The notes under the pieces are model-generated. The model was not told the origin of the DNA, ran no database searches, and was given only the letters and a program-made list of their open reading frames with translations. Below are positions 16,339 to 24,505 of a stretch of DNA of 60,388 bases, one piece after another. The translations under genes were made by a program, and so were the position numbers. This DNA is from Euryarchaeota archaeon UBA463 (GTDB lineage: Archaea > Thermoplasmatota > Poseidoniia > Poseidoniales > Thalassarchaeaceae), in the NCBI GenBank assembly GCA_002501805.1, contig DAOI01000004.1, positions 1 through 60,388 of the forward strand, written 5' to 3'. The first letter of the stretch is position 1. Each line of letters begins with the position of its first letter.

Positions 16339-18063
16339 ATGACGGTTGAAGGAAAGTATGCGAACCTAGTAGCTACGGTGAAGCAAGAATGTAAGGACGC
16401 TGACGAGAACGAGATTATTGAGGAATTCAGGAGATATGAGGAGGAGTTTCTGATCCCTCCTGAAGACGCCCTAAGATCTGTCATTAGGAAGTTCCAAGCC
16501 GCCGCTGGAATCGAAGTAACTGGTTCGCCTTCCTCTAGGTCCTCATCTCCAGAAATCAAGAAAGTCGACCGATTCTCAGAGCTTGGTTCAGAGGACAGGA
16601 ACGTTACGGTTGAAGTTGCAGTGGTCTCTTACACTCCAAGAATGCAGAAAATGAAGAATGGAGAAGAGAGACAGATTGCTTTCGGATGGATAGAAGATAA
16701 TCCATGGGAGTCAGGGGATAAGAGGGAGCGATGGGATTACAAAGACTGGGGGGGACATAGCCAGAATCTAGCTCCCGGTTCGGTAGTAAGACTAGAAGGC
16801 GTATCTGTAAACGAGTGGAACGACAAGAAATCAATCAATATCAATAGGACATCCAGAATTTCAGTCTTGAGGGAGGGCGGTCAAGCCAATGTACAACCAT
16901 CCGACGAACCAATCAGTATCGAGAAGGCGTCCCAGTCAGAGGGCTTCGTCAGTATAGTCGCCAGAGTCCTATCTACCAAGAAGGACGTTATCGTGAAGAG
17001 AGATGGATCCGGGCAACTAAATGTCGTCAGGGGCCGATTGGCCGATTCTACCGGTAGTATCGGAATGCTATCTTGGTCTGATTTCGATCATGAGCCGGGC
17101 ACGTTACTCAAGATTGAGGGGGCATCCATTAGAAGATTCAGAGATACGCCCGAGGTGAATATAAGCGACTCATCTAGGGTGGAGGTATTCCATGACAACT
17201 CCTTTGCTAGTTTGGAGGATTTGGGACCAACCACTAGGAGTAACATATCGGGTCTGAGAAATGGCATGAGGGATGTTGAGATCACACTTCAGGTAGAATC
17301 ATGGTACCAGAGAACGTTCACCTCCAAAGATGGTTCAGAGAGAGTCGTCAGGAGTGGCGATGTTATGGATCCAACTGGGAGGTGCAGGCTGACAGCTTGG
17401 TGCGACTTCGATCCTAAGCCAGGAGATTTCATCCATCTGACTGAGGCAAGAGTTCAGTCATGGCAGGGCTCCCCAGACCTCGTCATAGACGAAATCACTC
17501 AGGCAACGAGCTTGGAGAGCCCCACTTGGGACAAGATAGACCCTGAAGATCACTGGGTAGATGTGGGACTCACCGAACTAGTAGAGGGAGGGACCAGAAG
17601 AGGGGTCAGAACCAACGGGACAATAGTCCTAGTAACCGGGGACTCCGGAATAATTGAGAGGTGCCCGGTCCAATTACCAGACAGGAATAGAAAGTGCAGG
17701 AAGAGGCTTAGAGACGGAAATTGCGTAGATTGCGGACCTCAGAGAGGGGATGAGGATTTACGAATCAGGATGGTTCTTGATGATGGAGTTTCCAATGTAT
17801 CTCTTCTGCTCTCCAAGGACCCAGCAGAGAAGTTCCTGGGAATGACTCAAGAGGAGGTAGCAGAAACAATCTCCAAAGAAGGCCAAGAGGCATTTCTCAT
17901 GTCAGTAAGGGAGAAGTCACTGGGAAGGGGGGTATCAGTCAATGGACTCGCCCTAATCGATGACCAAGGAGCGATGCTTCTCGCGGATAGTGTGCAAGAT
18001 GACGGATTGGATGCTTCTAAAGCAGCTGAGATGGTCATCCAAAAGTGGGAGGTGGCAATGTGA
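16339..18063 (+). CDS. rpa: Replication protein A, large subunit (multi-OB-fold ssDNA-binding protein)
   Basis: A 574-residue protein. A short helical N-terminal domain (EIIEEFRRYEEEFLIPPEDAL) is followed by at least three OB-fold repeats recognisable by recurring GRLADSTGSIGMLSWSD- and GDVMDPTGRCRLTAWCDF-type strands, then a zinc-ribbon-like knuckle near residues 445-475 (Cys-x10-Cys-x8-Cys-x2-Cys). This is the archaeal RPA layout. It coats ssDNA in replication, repair and recombination. A strong ribosome site precedes the start. Its stop overlaps the start of the RPA-associated protein gene (GTGA), so the two are coupled, as in other euryarchaea. Confidence 0.9.
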   Translation: MTVEGKYANLVATVKQECKDADENEIIEEFRRYEEEFLIPPEDALRSVIRKFQAAAGIEVTGSPSSRSSSPEIKKVDRFSELGSEDRNVTVEVAVVSYTPRMQKMKNGEERQIAFGWIEDNPWESGDKRERWDYKDWGGHSQNLAPGSVVRLEGVSVNEWNDKKSININRTSRISVLREGGQANVQPSDEPISIEKASQSEGFVSIVARVLSTKKDVIVKRDGSGQLNVVRGRLADSTGSIGMLSWSDFDHEPGTLLKIEGASIRRFRDTPEVNISDSSRVEVFHDNSFASLEDLGPTTRSNISGLRNGMRDVEITLQVESWYQRTFTSKDGSERVVRSGDVMDPTGRCRLTAWCDFDPKPGDFIHLTEARVQSWQGSPDLVIDEITQATSLESPTWDKIDPEDHWVDVGLTELVEGGTRRGVRTNGTIVLVTGDSGIIERCPVQLPDRNRKCRKRLRDGNCVDCGPQRGDEDLRIRMVLDDGVSNVSLLLSKDPAEKFLGMTQEEVAETISKEGQEAFLMSVREKSLGRGVSVNGLALIDDQGAMLLADSVQDDGLDASKAAEMVIQKWEVAM

Positions 18064-19001
18064 TTGAAGCACAGAGGAGAGTCAGGCAGAGTGCAATCAG
18101 GATGCTGGCCCAGGAATATTCAGATGCTTCCTTGACTGAGATGGGAGTGGGGGAATATGATCCATCCTTCGTCATTACCAAGCTAGGAGCTAGGGTGAAC
18201 AGGGCTCTAGTTGCAGGCGTGATAGACAGGATGGAGAGAAGAGACGGTGACAGTGGACCAAGTTACTCCGGTCACATCAGGGACCCAACTGGCAACCACG
18301 TATTCAATATCGCCCCATTCCAAGACGAGATGCATGCCGAGGCCGAAGAGCTACTTGCTAGGTTTGAGTCTGGAGATAGATTTCTAATGGCACTAGTGGG
18401 CAAGTCAAGGTGGTTTGAGACCGAGGACGGAGGGGTCTTCACATCCCTAAGGGTCGAGCAGATTGCCATAATAGACAAAGAGAGGTACTCCCGATGGCTA
18501 GTCGAGGCAGCGGAAGCCACTCTAAGGAGAATAAAGGCCTATGATGACTCATCTGGCGTAGAGCCATCTCCCGGTTCTTTGGAAGGAGCCGGAGTCCCCT
18601 CGGATCTCCTCAATGGCATGGCCCAAGCCAGGTCTCATTATCCCGAGTTTGACTCTGAGAACTACAAGGTAGGAGTCTTGCAGGCACTATCGATAGCCTC
18701 TGGAAGATCCAGTATGGCTGAAGCTTCTTCTGTCAGCGCGCCCATGGCCAGTGAAGCTCCTGAGGCCCGAGAACAGCCTACTGTTCAGGCTCCAATAGAG
18801 CCAGTGGGCGATATTTCTTCTACGATAATCAGTGCAATAAAGTCAGCAGACGGGGGAGAAGGTGCTGAGTATGACGCAATTATACTATCATGCGTTCAAT
18901 CTGGATTCTCAAGAGAAGAAGCGGAGGATGCACTCGAGGGCATGAGGGATGTAGATGGCACAATAATTGAGCCAAGGTTTGGATTCTTCCAAGTCCTCTA
19001 G
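18060..19001 (+). CDS. RPA-associated protein (COG3390 type)
   Basis: The likely start is the GTG at 18060, whose GTGA overlaps the RPA stop; an earlier GTG at 18045 is in frame. About 313 residues. The N-terminal half is a single OB-fold region containing YSGHIRDPTGNHVFNIAPF and FLMALVGKSRWF. A linker rich in Ala/Glu/Pro leads to a C-terminal winged-helix-like domain (EYDAIILSCVQSGFSREEAEDALEGM). This is the partner encoded beside RPA in many euryarchaea and thought to form a complex with it. The stop interlocks by CTAG with the convergent SAP-repeat gene. Confidence 0.85.
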   Translation: MIEAQRRVRQSAIRMLAQEYSDASLTEMGVGEYDPSFVITKLGARVNRALVAGVIDRMERRDGDSGPSYSGHIRDPTGNHVFNIAPFQDEMHAEAEELLARFESGDRFLMALVGKSRWFETEDGGVFTSLRVEQIAIIDKERYSRWLVEAAEATLRRIKAYDDSSGVEPSPGSLEGAGVPSDLLNGMAQARSHYPEFDSENYKVGVLQALSIASGRSSMAEASSVSAPMASEAPEAREQPTVQAPIEPVGDISSTIISAIKSADGGEGAEYDAIILSCVQSGFSREEAEDALEGMRDVDGTIIEPRFGFFQVL

Positions 19002-20008
19002 TTCTTGCTATTCTGAAGAATAGAGTCCACGACCGCCAGTTTCTCGCTGATCCTATTCTTCGAGACCTCAGAGGAAACTTGCTCCCTCAGGAATGAATTT
19101 CCATTCACCTTGCCGAACTCTCCTATCTTGGCCCCCTTTATCTCTGCGATGTCGGTTGCAACACGTGTTATTCTGGACCTTACTATCTCTTCATTAACTG
19201 GCCACCCTCTTCGCTTAGATAGCCTCAGTAGGAGCTCCTTCTGAGACTCCCCCCATGCTCCTCCGCTACCCCTAAGTATTGTGCCTATGATTCTGTCAAG
19301 GTCCTCCACGAATGTAGAAACGGTTCTGAGGTCTTCTTGTATTACGGGCTCTAAGGTATCTAAACCGAGAATAAGGGAGTCATACGCATCCTCAATGACT
19401 GCAATGGGTGAATCAGAATGAAAATCCGCATCTACAGGCTCAAACTCCTCCTCATTATTGGACAATGCCTCGTTTTCAACGGAACCCAAAGAGAAGTTAA
19501 TTCCATTCCTCTTCAGACTCTTCTTAATCCTCCCCCAGCCATTCAGCTGGTTTGTCAATACCCCAGCCACTCTTCCCATCAGGACAGTCCTATTTCCAGT
19601 GAGGGGGGCTTCCAGCCTCACACACAGCTCATGCAGATCATCTCTATCCATCTCGGCGAGCCTTTCGATAGTCATCCTCCTGGAGTCGAAGTTTAGGTGT
19701 AGCCAGAGTCGTTGCCTCCTCTCTCTTTGGGATCCAGAAGACTTGATTCCGAATACCTTGAGAATTCCCCCCAATTCATTGTGACTCATCGTCTGAATCC
19801 CATCCCAAGAGAGATCTAGGTCTGCTAACACAAGATTCTGAATCAATCTGGCTCTGAGTACCTCTACAGAACCCCCCTTGGATATGTTGCGCGACTCGGC
19901 TAACTCACGTAGCTCAACAAGCCTTCCTCGATAAAGGGAATCCAATGATGACGCATCGTAATTCAATCGTCCACCGCCTTCCCGGCTACTGACAATGGTC
20001 ATATCCAT
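18998..20008 (-). CDS. SAP-repeat protein, unknown function
   Basis: A 336-residue protein. Residues about 22-60 form a clear SAP motif (GRLVELRELAESRNISKGG with following RARL), a helix-loop-helix often used to bind DNA. Two further SAP-like units follow: HNELGGILKVFGIKSSGS and DDLHELCVRLEAPLTGN. The rest is helical and acidic with no recognised domain. It may bind nucleic acid, and the convergent RPA operon makes that attractive, but position alone proves little. The HemC-like gene lies 53 bases upstream on the same strand. Confidence 0.6.
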   Translation of the reverse strand: MDMTIVSSREGGGRLNYDASSLDSLYRGRLVELRELAESRNISKGGSVEVLRARLIQNLVLADLDLSWDGIQTMSHNELGGILKVFGIKSSGSQRERRQRLWLHLNFDSRRMTIERLAEMDRDDLHELCVRLEAPLTGNRTVLMGRVAGVLTNQLNGWGRIKKSLKRNGINFSLGSVENEALSNNEEEFEPVDADFHSDSPIAVIEDAYDSLILGLDTLEPVIQEDLRTVSTFVEDLDRIIGTILRGSGGAWGESQKELLLRLSKRRGWPVNEEIVRSRITRVATDIAEIKGAKIGEFGKVNGNSFLREQVSSEVSKNRISEKLAVVDSILQNSKN

Positions 20009-20061
20009 TGCGTGCCCGAAGTCACAGAAATATCTGTTTTGAGGGGCTTATTTTGTCGCCA

Positions 20062-21132
20062 CTATTCATCCAGAGAAATGAATGGAGGACTCTCTGGATC
20101 TGTGTGGAAGTCCTTGGGCACATCTCTGGAAACTTCCTTGATGATAGTCTCCCAGTCCCTTAGGGAAGCTATTGTGGCTCTCTCGTGATCGGAATGCCTG
20201 ATGACTCTGTGCAGGCCAATTGTCCTAGCCCCATCCTTGGACAAAAACTCCAATCTTATCTCAACATGAACCTCCTCCTCTATCACTTCGCCATCAGGAT
20301 CCAAGCATACCTGCTCAAGAGTCAGGTCACGAGTGGCCTCCGCCTGCTTAATCAGGGACCTAACCTGGCGGTGCCTGACCAGCACTCCTATTTTCTCAAG
20401 CATTTCTGGGTCCAATGACCCAAGCATAGTATTCTGAACCCACCAACAGGTCTCACCTTCCCTCTCTGATATTTCCTTGGAGATACTATTTGGAAATCGA
20501 TTTCTGGCCAGTAGTACGATGAGGTCCGAGTATGCAGGCGGGAGAAAGTCTGGATCTCCCTCGTTTTGCCCGTCTGGAAGTAGGGAGTGCCTCCGACTTA
20601 CCAGATTCGCACCCTCGTAAATCCCCCTTGGAATTACAAATCCATCTATCTCTCCAGCATCCCTTAGGGCCTCCATCCACTTCGCTTTCATGACTGGATC
20701 AGATGGGGCTTCTTCAATATCCACGATTGAAGCAAATGCATCCGGGTCAAGCACCCTCAGACCACCCCTCGATCTCCTCAGTTGCCTCCTATTCAGCTTA
20801 TTGTCGCAGAGTATAATTGCAAATCCTGGCAAATACTGAATTTTGTTATCTGAAACCAAGACCGGATACGGCCTTAAGGGAGTTCTAGCACCTACTACAT
20901 TGCACCCCGATTGAAGTATCCCCATCATATTGCCATGAACCAGCCCTCCAGGTAGGGCCAGAATGTCGGCATCTCCGGATTCAAGTAGCCCGAGTCCGTT
21001 GGTCAGACTATCTGTGGAAATACTCTCAATATCCAGCCCAGACGAGTGCCCAGAACCGATGAATGAGCCCAACCTTTCCCCTACTGGGCAACTCGGAGAG
21101 TCTAGTGTCGCTATAGTAAGCCGTTCATCCAT
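20062..21132 (-). CDS. Divergent HemC-like (porphobilinogen deaminase fold) protein
   Basis: The start at 21132 has a good ribosome site (GAGGTGG) and gives about 356 residues; a GTG at 21162 is in frame. Segments follow the HemC order: RLTIATLDSPS at the N-terminus, ESGDADILALP where HemC has EGxIDLAVHSxKD, NRRQLRRSRGGLRVL where HemC has SSLRRxAQL, and EIDGFVIPRGIYE where HemC has YDAIVLAAAGL. The catalytic Asp of the HSxKD loop is absent, and no GxxC motif for the dipyrromethane cofactor is visible. It is unlikely to make hydroxymethylbilane. A related two-lobed binding role is possible. The assignment is by eye and tentative. Confidence 0.4.
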   Translation of the reverse strand: MDERLTIATLDSPSCPVGERLGSFIGSGHSSGLDIESISTDSLTNGLGLLESGDADILALPGGLVHGNMMGILQSGCNVVGARTPLRPYPVLVSDNKIQYLPGFAIILCDNKLNRRQLRRSRGGLRVLDPDAFASIVDIEEAPSDPVMKAKWMEALRDAGEIDGFVIPRGIYEGANLVSRRHSLLPDGQNEGDPDFLPPAYSDLIVLLARNRFPNSISKEISEREGETCWWVQNTMLGSLDPEMLEKIGVLVRHRQVRSLIKQAEATRDLTLEQVCLDPDGEVIEEEVHVEIRLEFLSKDGARTIGLHRVIRHSDHERATIASLRDWETIIKEVSRDVPKDFHTDPESPPFISLDE

Positions 21133-21192
21133 TGCATCCACCTCAAGGGAGGGAGCACCCACTGTGCCCGACTAAGCGCACGCACACTTGTT

Positions 21193-21200
21193 GATATATG
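21193..21200 (+). promoter_or_regulatory. TATA-like box for the GGPP synthase gene
   Basis: GATATATG lies 28-35 bases before the ATG at 21228 and overlaps an upstream in-frame ATG at 21198, which argues that 21228 is the true start. Confidence 0.4.
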
Positions 21201-21227
21201 CGACCCTATTCCTACACACTGATAGTC

Positions 21228-22208
21228 ATGGTATCGAAGCTGTCACTAAAGCGCGGTATCCAGAAGCGTCTGAACGTGTTTGAGGAAGAGCTGGAGGGCC
21301 TGGTGCAAGAGGCAATCTCTTCTAAGGGGGCTCCGGCAATGGATCTAGCTAGGGATGTTCTACTGGCTGGAGGCAAGAGACTCAGGCCTCTTTTGGCCAT
21401 TCTGACATACGAGGCCACTGGTGGAAGAGATATTCGTGAAGTGATGGACCTAGCACTCTCATCAGAGCTGATTCATACCGCTACGCTCATTCACGATGAC
21501 ATATATGACCAGGCACGATTCAGAAGAGGCAGGCCCACAATCCACTCTTCACACGGTCTAGCTCATGCAATAATTGCCGGTGACTATCTCTTTGCATTGG
21601 GTTTTTCGAAAGGGGGCCGCTATGATTTGGATATAGTTGACATGATTGCCAGCTCATGCACAAACATTGCCAGGGGGGAGCTTCAGCAATTCAATCACAT
21701 AGGCGATCTTACAACTACTCCCGAAGACTACTATTCGATAATTGACGGTAAGACAGTAGGCCCATTCGCCACAGGTACGGCGTCGGCGGCATTAGTTGCT
21801 GGGGCCTCGGAGGAGGTTTCGGATATGATGTACGAATTTGGAACTGAATTCGGTAGGGCATTCCAACTAGTCGACGATTTACTAGATTTGACCGGGGACC
21901 CAGAAATGGGCAAGCCGAGAGGTACAGACGTTCATGAGGGTAAGATGACTCTGCCTCTAATTCATGCTCTGACCATACTGCATGGCTCCGAGAGAGAGCA
22001 CCTAGCAGACGTCCTAAACAACTTCAGTGATGATAGATGGAATGAACTGACCTCGCTTCTGGAATTGTCTGGGTCCTTCTCTTACACTAGGCAACTGATT
22101 CAGAATCATGTCGATCGCGCCTTGGAAATTCTTTCAAAACTCCCTCCATCAGATGCTAAGAATCTAATGTTAGAGGTGGCCTTGATATCCAGAAACAGGA
22201 GAGTCTAA
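21228..22208 (+). CDS. Trans-prenyl diphosphate synthase (GGPP synthase type)
   Basis: A 326-residue all-helical prenyltransferase. LLAGGKRLRPLL binds the isopentenyl diphosphate. The first Asp-rich motif reads DDIYD (about 90-94) followed by RRGRPT; the second reads DDLLD in FQLVDDLLDLTGD. KMTLPLIHAL follows. It makes C20-range prenyl diphosphates, the precursor for archaeal ether lipids and for the carotenoid/squalene-type synthases encoded at 55696-58034. Product length cannot be fixed from the sequence. Geranylgeranyl reductase follows after 12 bases, so the two probably form an operon for membrane lipid synthesis. Confidence 0.9.
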   Translation: MVSKLSLKRGIQKRLNVFEEELEGLVQEAISSKGAPAMDLARDVLLAGGKRLRPLLAILTYEATGGRDIREVMDLALSSELIHTATLIHDDIYDQARFRRGRPTIHSSHGLAHAIIAGDYLFALGFSKGGRYDLDIVDMIASSCTNIARGELQQFNHIGDLTTTPEDYYSIIDGKTVGPFATGTASAALVAGASEEVSDMMYEFGTEFGRAFQLVDDLLDLTGDPEMGKPRGTDVHEGKMTLPLIHALTILHGSEREHLADVLNNFSDDRWNELTSLLELSGSFSYTRQLIQNHVDRALEILSKLPPSDAKNLMLEVALISRNRRV

Positions 22209-22220
22209 TCCGAGGCCACC

Positions 22221-23324
22221 ATGAGTGAAGAATCTGAAATCTGGGATGCCATAGTAATCGGAGGAGGGCCAGCAGGCTCAACAACAGCTCGTTATATCGC
22301 CGAGGGAGGAAAGAGAGTTCTAGTTCTGGATGGCAGAGATTCTATAGGGTCTCCACTTCAGTGTGGGGAGCTAGTTCCGACTAATGATGAGATGAGGAGA
22401 TTATGCCCCAATGTCCCAGATATTGATGATCTCTTGCAGACCCCAGAGGAGGCAATATCCAGAAGAACCACAGAGATGCACATAGTACCCCCCTCAGGGA
22501 GGCCATTGAGATATCCATTCGAAGGGATGATGCTGAATAGGGTCTTCCACGATGAATGGCTGGTCGATCTTGCTTCTTCCAAGGGTGCTGAATATCTCAC
22601 TGGAGCTAGGGTAGAATCTGTAAATGGAGAAACAGTAACACTCAGGGATGGACGAAACTTCCACGGAAAAATTATCGTGGGCGCAGGAGGTCACAATGAT
22701 CCTCTCAGAAGGGCCAGATGGTCTGAATCTTCTCTGAAGATACCAATAAAATTCGTGCTTATGGAAGGTGAATTTGGGGATGCGGTTGAATTACACTTCG
22801 GCTCAATGGCACCAGGGGGATATGCATGGGTTTTTCCCAAGGAAAGAGGGGCAAATATTGGACTTGGAATCCAGAACAAGTTCTCAAAGGGTAGAAGCCT
22901 CAATTCCCTAGCTGAGGGATTCATCTCTAACTTTGAAGGTGATATAACCTTCAGAGGGGCCGGCTCTCTTCCGATGTCCGGATCAATCAAGCAATTCGTC
23001 AAGGGTAACCACCTGCTCGTTGGCGATTCCGCTGGAATGGTCCTCCCCTCAAATGGTGCAGGCATAACAATCGCAATGGTCGGGGGCAGAATAGCAGGCC
23101 AGACCGTCGTGTCGCACCTAGACGAAGGCACGTCTCTGCATCAATATGAGAAGGAGTGGAAGAGGCAGATGGGGTCTGTCATGAGAAACTCGAAATTATC
23201 ATTCAAGATAGGTAGCTGGATAATGAGACTTCCAGACTGGGTGCTTAATCTAGCATTCAATCCAGTTACCAAGCCATTCGTATGGAGATTCGTCACCTGC
23301 CGAAAACCATTCTTCATCTTCTAA
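22221..23324 (+). CDS. Geranylgeranyl reductase family FAD-dependent enzyme
   Basis: A 367-residue flavoprotein with an N-terminal dinucleotide fold (IVIGGGPAGSTTA, about 12-24), an LQCGELVP substrate-region motif near residue 47, the YAWVFPKERGANIGLG strand, and a second FAD motif VGDSAGMVLPSNGAGI. Archaeal members saturate the geranylgeranyl chains of ether lipids at the membrane face. Its stop interlocks by CTAA with the convergent methyltransferase. Being next to the prenyl synthase supports the lipid role. Confidence 0.9.
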   Translation: MSEESEIWDAIVIGGGPAGSTTARYIAEGGKRVLVLDGRDSIGSPLQCGELVPTNDEMRRLCPNVPDIDDLLQTPEEAISRRTTEMHIVPPSGRPLRYPFEGMMLNRVFHDEWLVDLASSKGAEYLTGARVESVNGETVTLRDGRNFHGKIIVGAGGHNDPLRRARWSESSLKIPIKFVLMEGEFGDAVELHFGSMAPGGYAWVFPKERGANIGLGIQNKFSKGRSLNSLAEGFISNFEGDITFRGAGSLPMSGSIKQFVKGNHLLVGDSAGMVLPSNGAGITIAMVGGRIAGQTVVSHLDEGTSLHQYEKEWKRQMGSVMRNSKLSFKIGSWIMRLPDWVLNLAFNPVTKPFVWRFVTCRKPFFIF

Positions 23325-24034
23325 TTCGACTTTCTACCTTGCCAGATAGTGGCCATCCCCGGGAAGACTACCTTAGCTTCGACTTCGCTGAATCCCTGCT
23401 CCCTAATCATCCTGACATAATCCTTGGTAGTTCCAAAACTAACGTAGGTTTTCGTGAGCCACTTCCATGGGTGAGTCTCAGACCTGTACAGCATTCTGGC
23501 ATAGAGGCTCACATAAGTCCTCATCCACAGCCACCCGAGGAAACCATGCAACCGATTTATTTTAGCAGGATCAACTATTACGAACACGCCTCCAGGCTTG
23601 AGAACCCTAAGCGCCTCAGAAATCCCTGCTCTTTTATCATACCAGTCCCTAAATGAGAACAAGGTACACACCGCATCAAAAGAAGAGTCCTCAAATGGTA
23701 ACTCCTCTGCTTTCCCATGGACAAATGTAGCTGGAGAATCACCTCTCCCAGAACGTGCTGAATTAACCCTTTCCTCCGCGACCCTGAGCATCTCTGGAAT
23801 TGGATCAAGGCATACTAAATCGTATCCCAATACATCCTCTGCGAAGCTACCAGGGCCACATCCGATCTCAAGAATCCGTCCTTCCTCTGGGAGTCTATTC
23901 CTGACCATTCTTCTCCATCTGGAGACCTGGCCAAAAGTAGCCACTCTGTTCACTCTATCGTATACTGGAATGGTAGCCTCAAGATTTCTCTGGAGCTCCT
24001 CCCAGTCTTCCTTGCCGATGGTCTCAGTGTCCAC
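23321..24034 (-). CDS. SAM-dependent methyltransferase, UbiE/MenG-like
   Basis: A class I methyltransferase. The SAM motif is LEIGCGPGSFAEDVLG, with acidic strand LVCLDP, then AEELPFEDSSFDAV and the post-motif EALRVLKPGGVFVIVDP. The CTLFSFRDW stretch resembles the UbiE/MenG group that methylates quinone rings, so a menaquinone step is plausible but not proven. The open frame reaches a TTG at 24079, but a TATA box 21-28 bases before the GTG at 24034 supports the shorter start (about 237 residues). It is divergent from the ATPase operon. Confidence 0.75.
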   Translation of the reverse strand: MDTETIGKEDWEELQRNLEATIPVYDRVNRVATFGQVSRWRRMVRNRLPEEGRILEIGCGPGSFAEDVLGYDLVCLDPIPEMLRVAEERVNSARSGRGDSPATFVHGKAEELPFEDSSFDAVCTLFSFRDWYDKRAGISEALRVLKPGGVFVIVDPAKINRLHGFLGWLWMRTYVSLYARMLYRSETHPWKWLTKTYVSFGTTKDYVRMIREQGFSEVEAKVVFPGMATIWQGRKSN

Positions 24035-24054
24035 GAGACTCCCGCCTGTATGCC

Positions 24055-24062
24055 ATATATTT
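24055..24062 (-). promoter_or_regulatory. TATA box for the UbiE-like methyltransferase gene
   Basis: AAATATAT on the minus strand, 21-28 bases before the GTG at 24034, consistent with a leaderless transcript. Confidence 0.4.
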
Positions 24063-24127
24063 GGATAGTTCCCGCCCAAGACCTCTCATTCTCAATTGTA
24101 ATTGCGTGGAACTCTCTAGGTTATCAT

Positions 24128-24133
24128 CATAAA
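24128..24133 (+). promoter_or_regulatory. TATA-like box for the A-type ATPase operon
   Basis: CATAAA lies 36-41 bases before the ATG at 24169. Transcription would begin near 24156, leaving a short leader that contains the ribosome site AGGTG at 24158-24162. Confidence 0.4.
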
Positions 24134-24168
24134 CTCGGCATAGGTCGCGGACACCGTAGGTGTACAAA

Positions 24169-24486
24169 ATGGGCCGAGAAACAGTCCTCAAGGCAATCAG
24201 GGATGCTGAGAACAAGGCAAGGGAAATAATATCCGATGCGGAGTCCGAGGCTTCAGATATCATAACGAAGGCCAGACTATCAGCAACAGAGATAATCCAA
24301 TCAGGCAGATCAGATTCAGAGTCGAGTAGCCAAGGAATGATTTCCGAGGCAAGGGGCGTTGCAGAAAAGGAAGCCAAGAAAGTCTCCAAAGACGGGGACT
24401 CATCAATCGATTCCATCCACAAGGGGAGCGACGGAAACAGAGAAAAGGCCGTTAAGATAGTCCTGGACTCGTTTAGGGCAAATTAA
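24169..24486 (+). CDS. atpH: A-type ATP synthase subunit H
   Basis: A 105-residue coiled-coil protein rich in Ala, Glu, Lys and Ser with heptad spacing (VLKAIRDAENKAREIISDAESEA). It begins the ATPase gene cluster, where subunit H sits in other euryarchaea. H pairs with E to form the peripheral stalks. An in-frame GTG at 24160 exists, but AGGTG at the right distance points to the ATG at 24169. Its middle is unusually rich in Ser and Gly. Confidence 0.8.
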   Translation: MGRETVLKAIRDAENKAREIISDAESEASDIITKARLSATEIIQSGRSDSESSSQGMISEARGVAEKEAKKVSKDGDSSIDSIHKGSDGNREKAVKIVLDSFRAN

Positions 24487-24505
24487 TTTCTGGAGAGTGC
24501 CTCAA

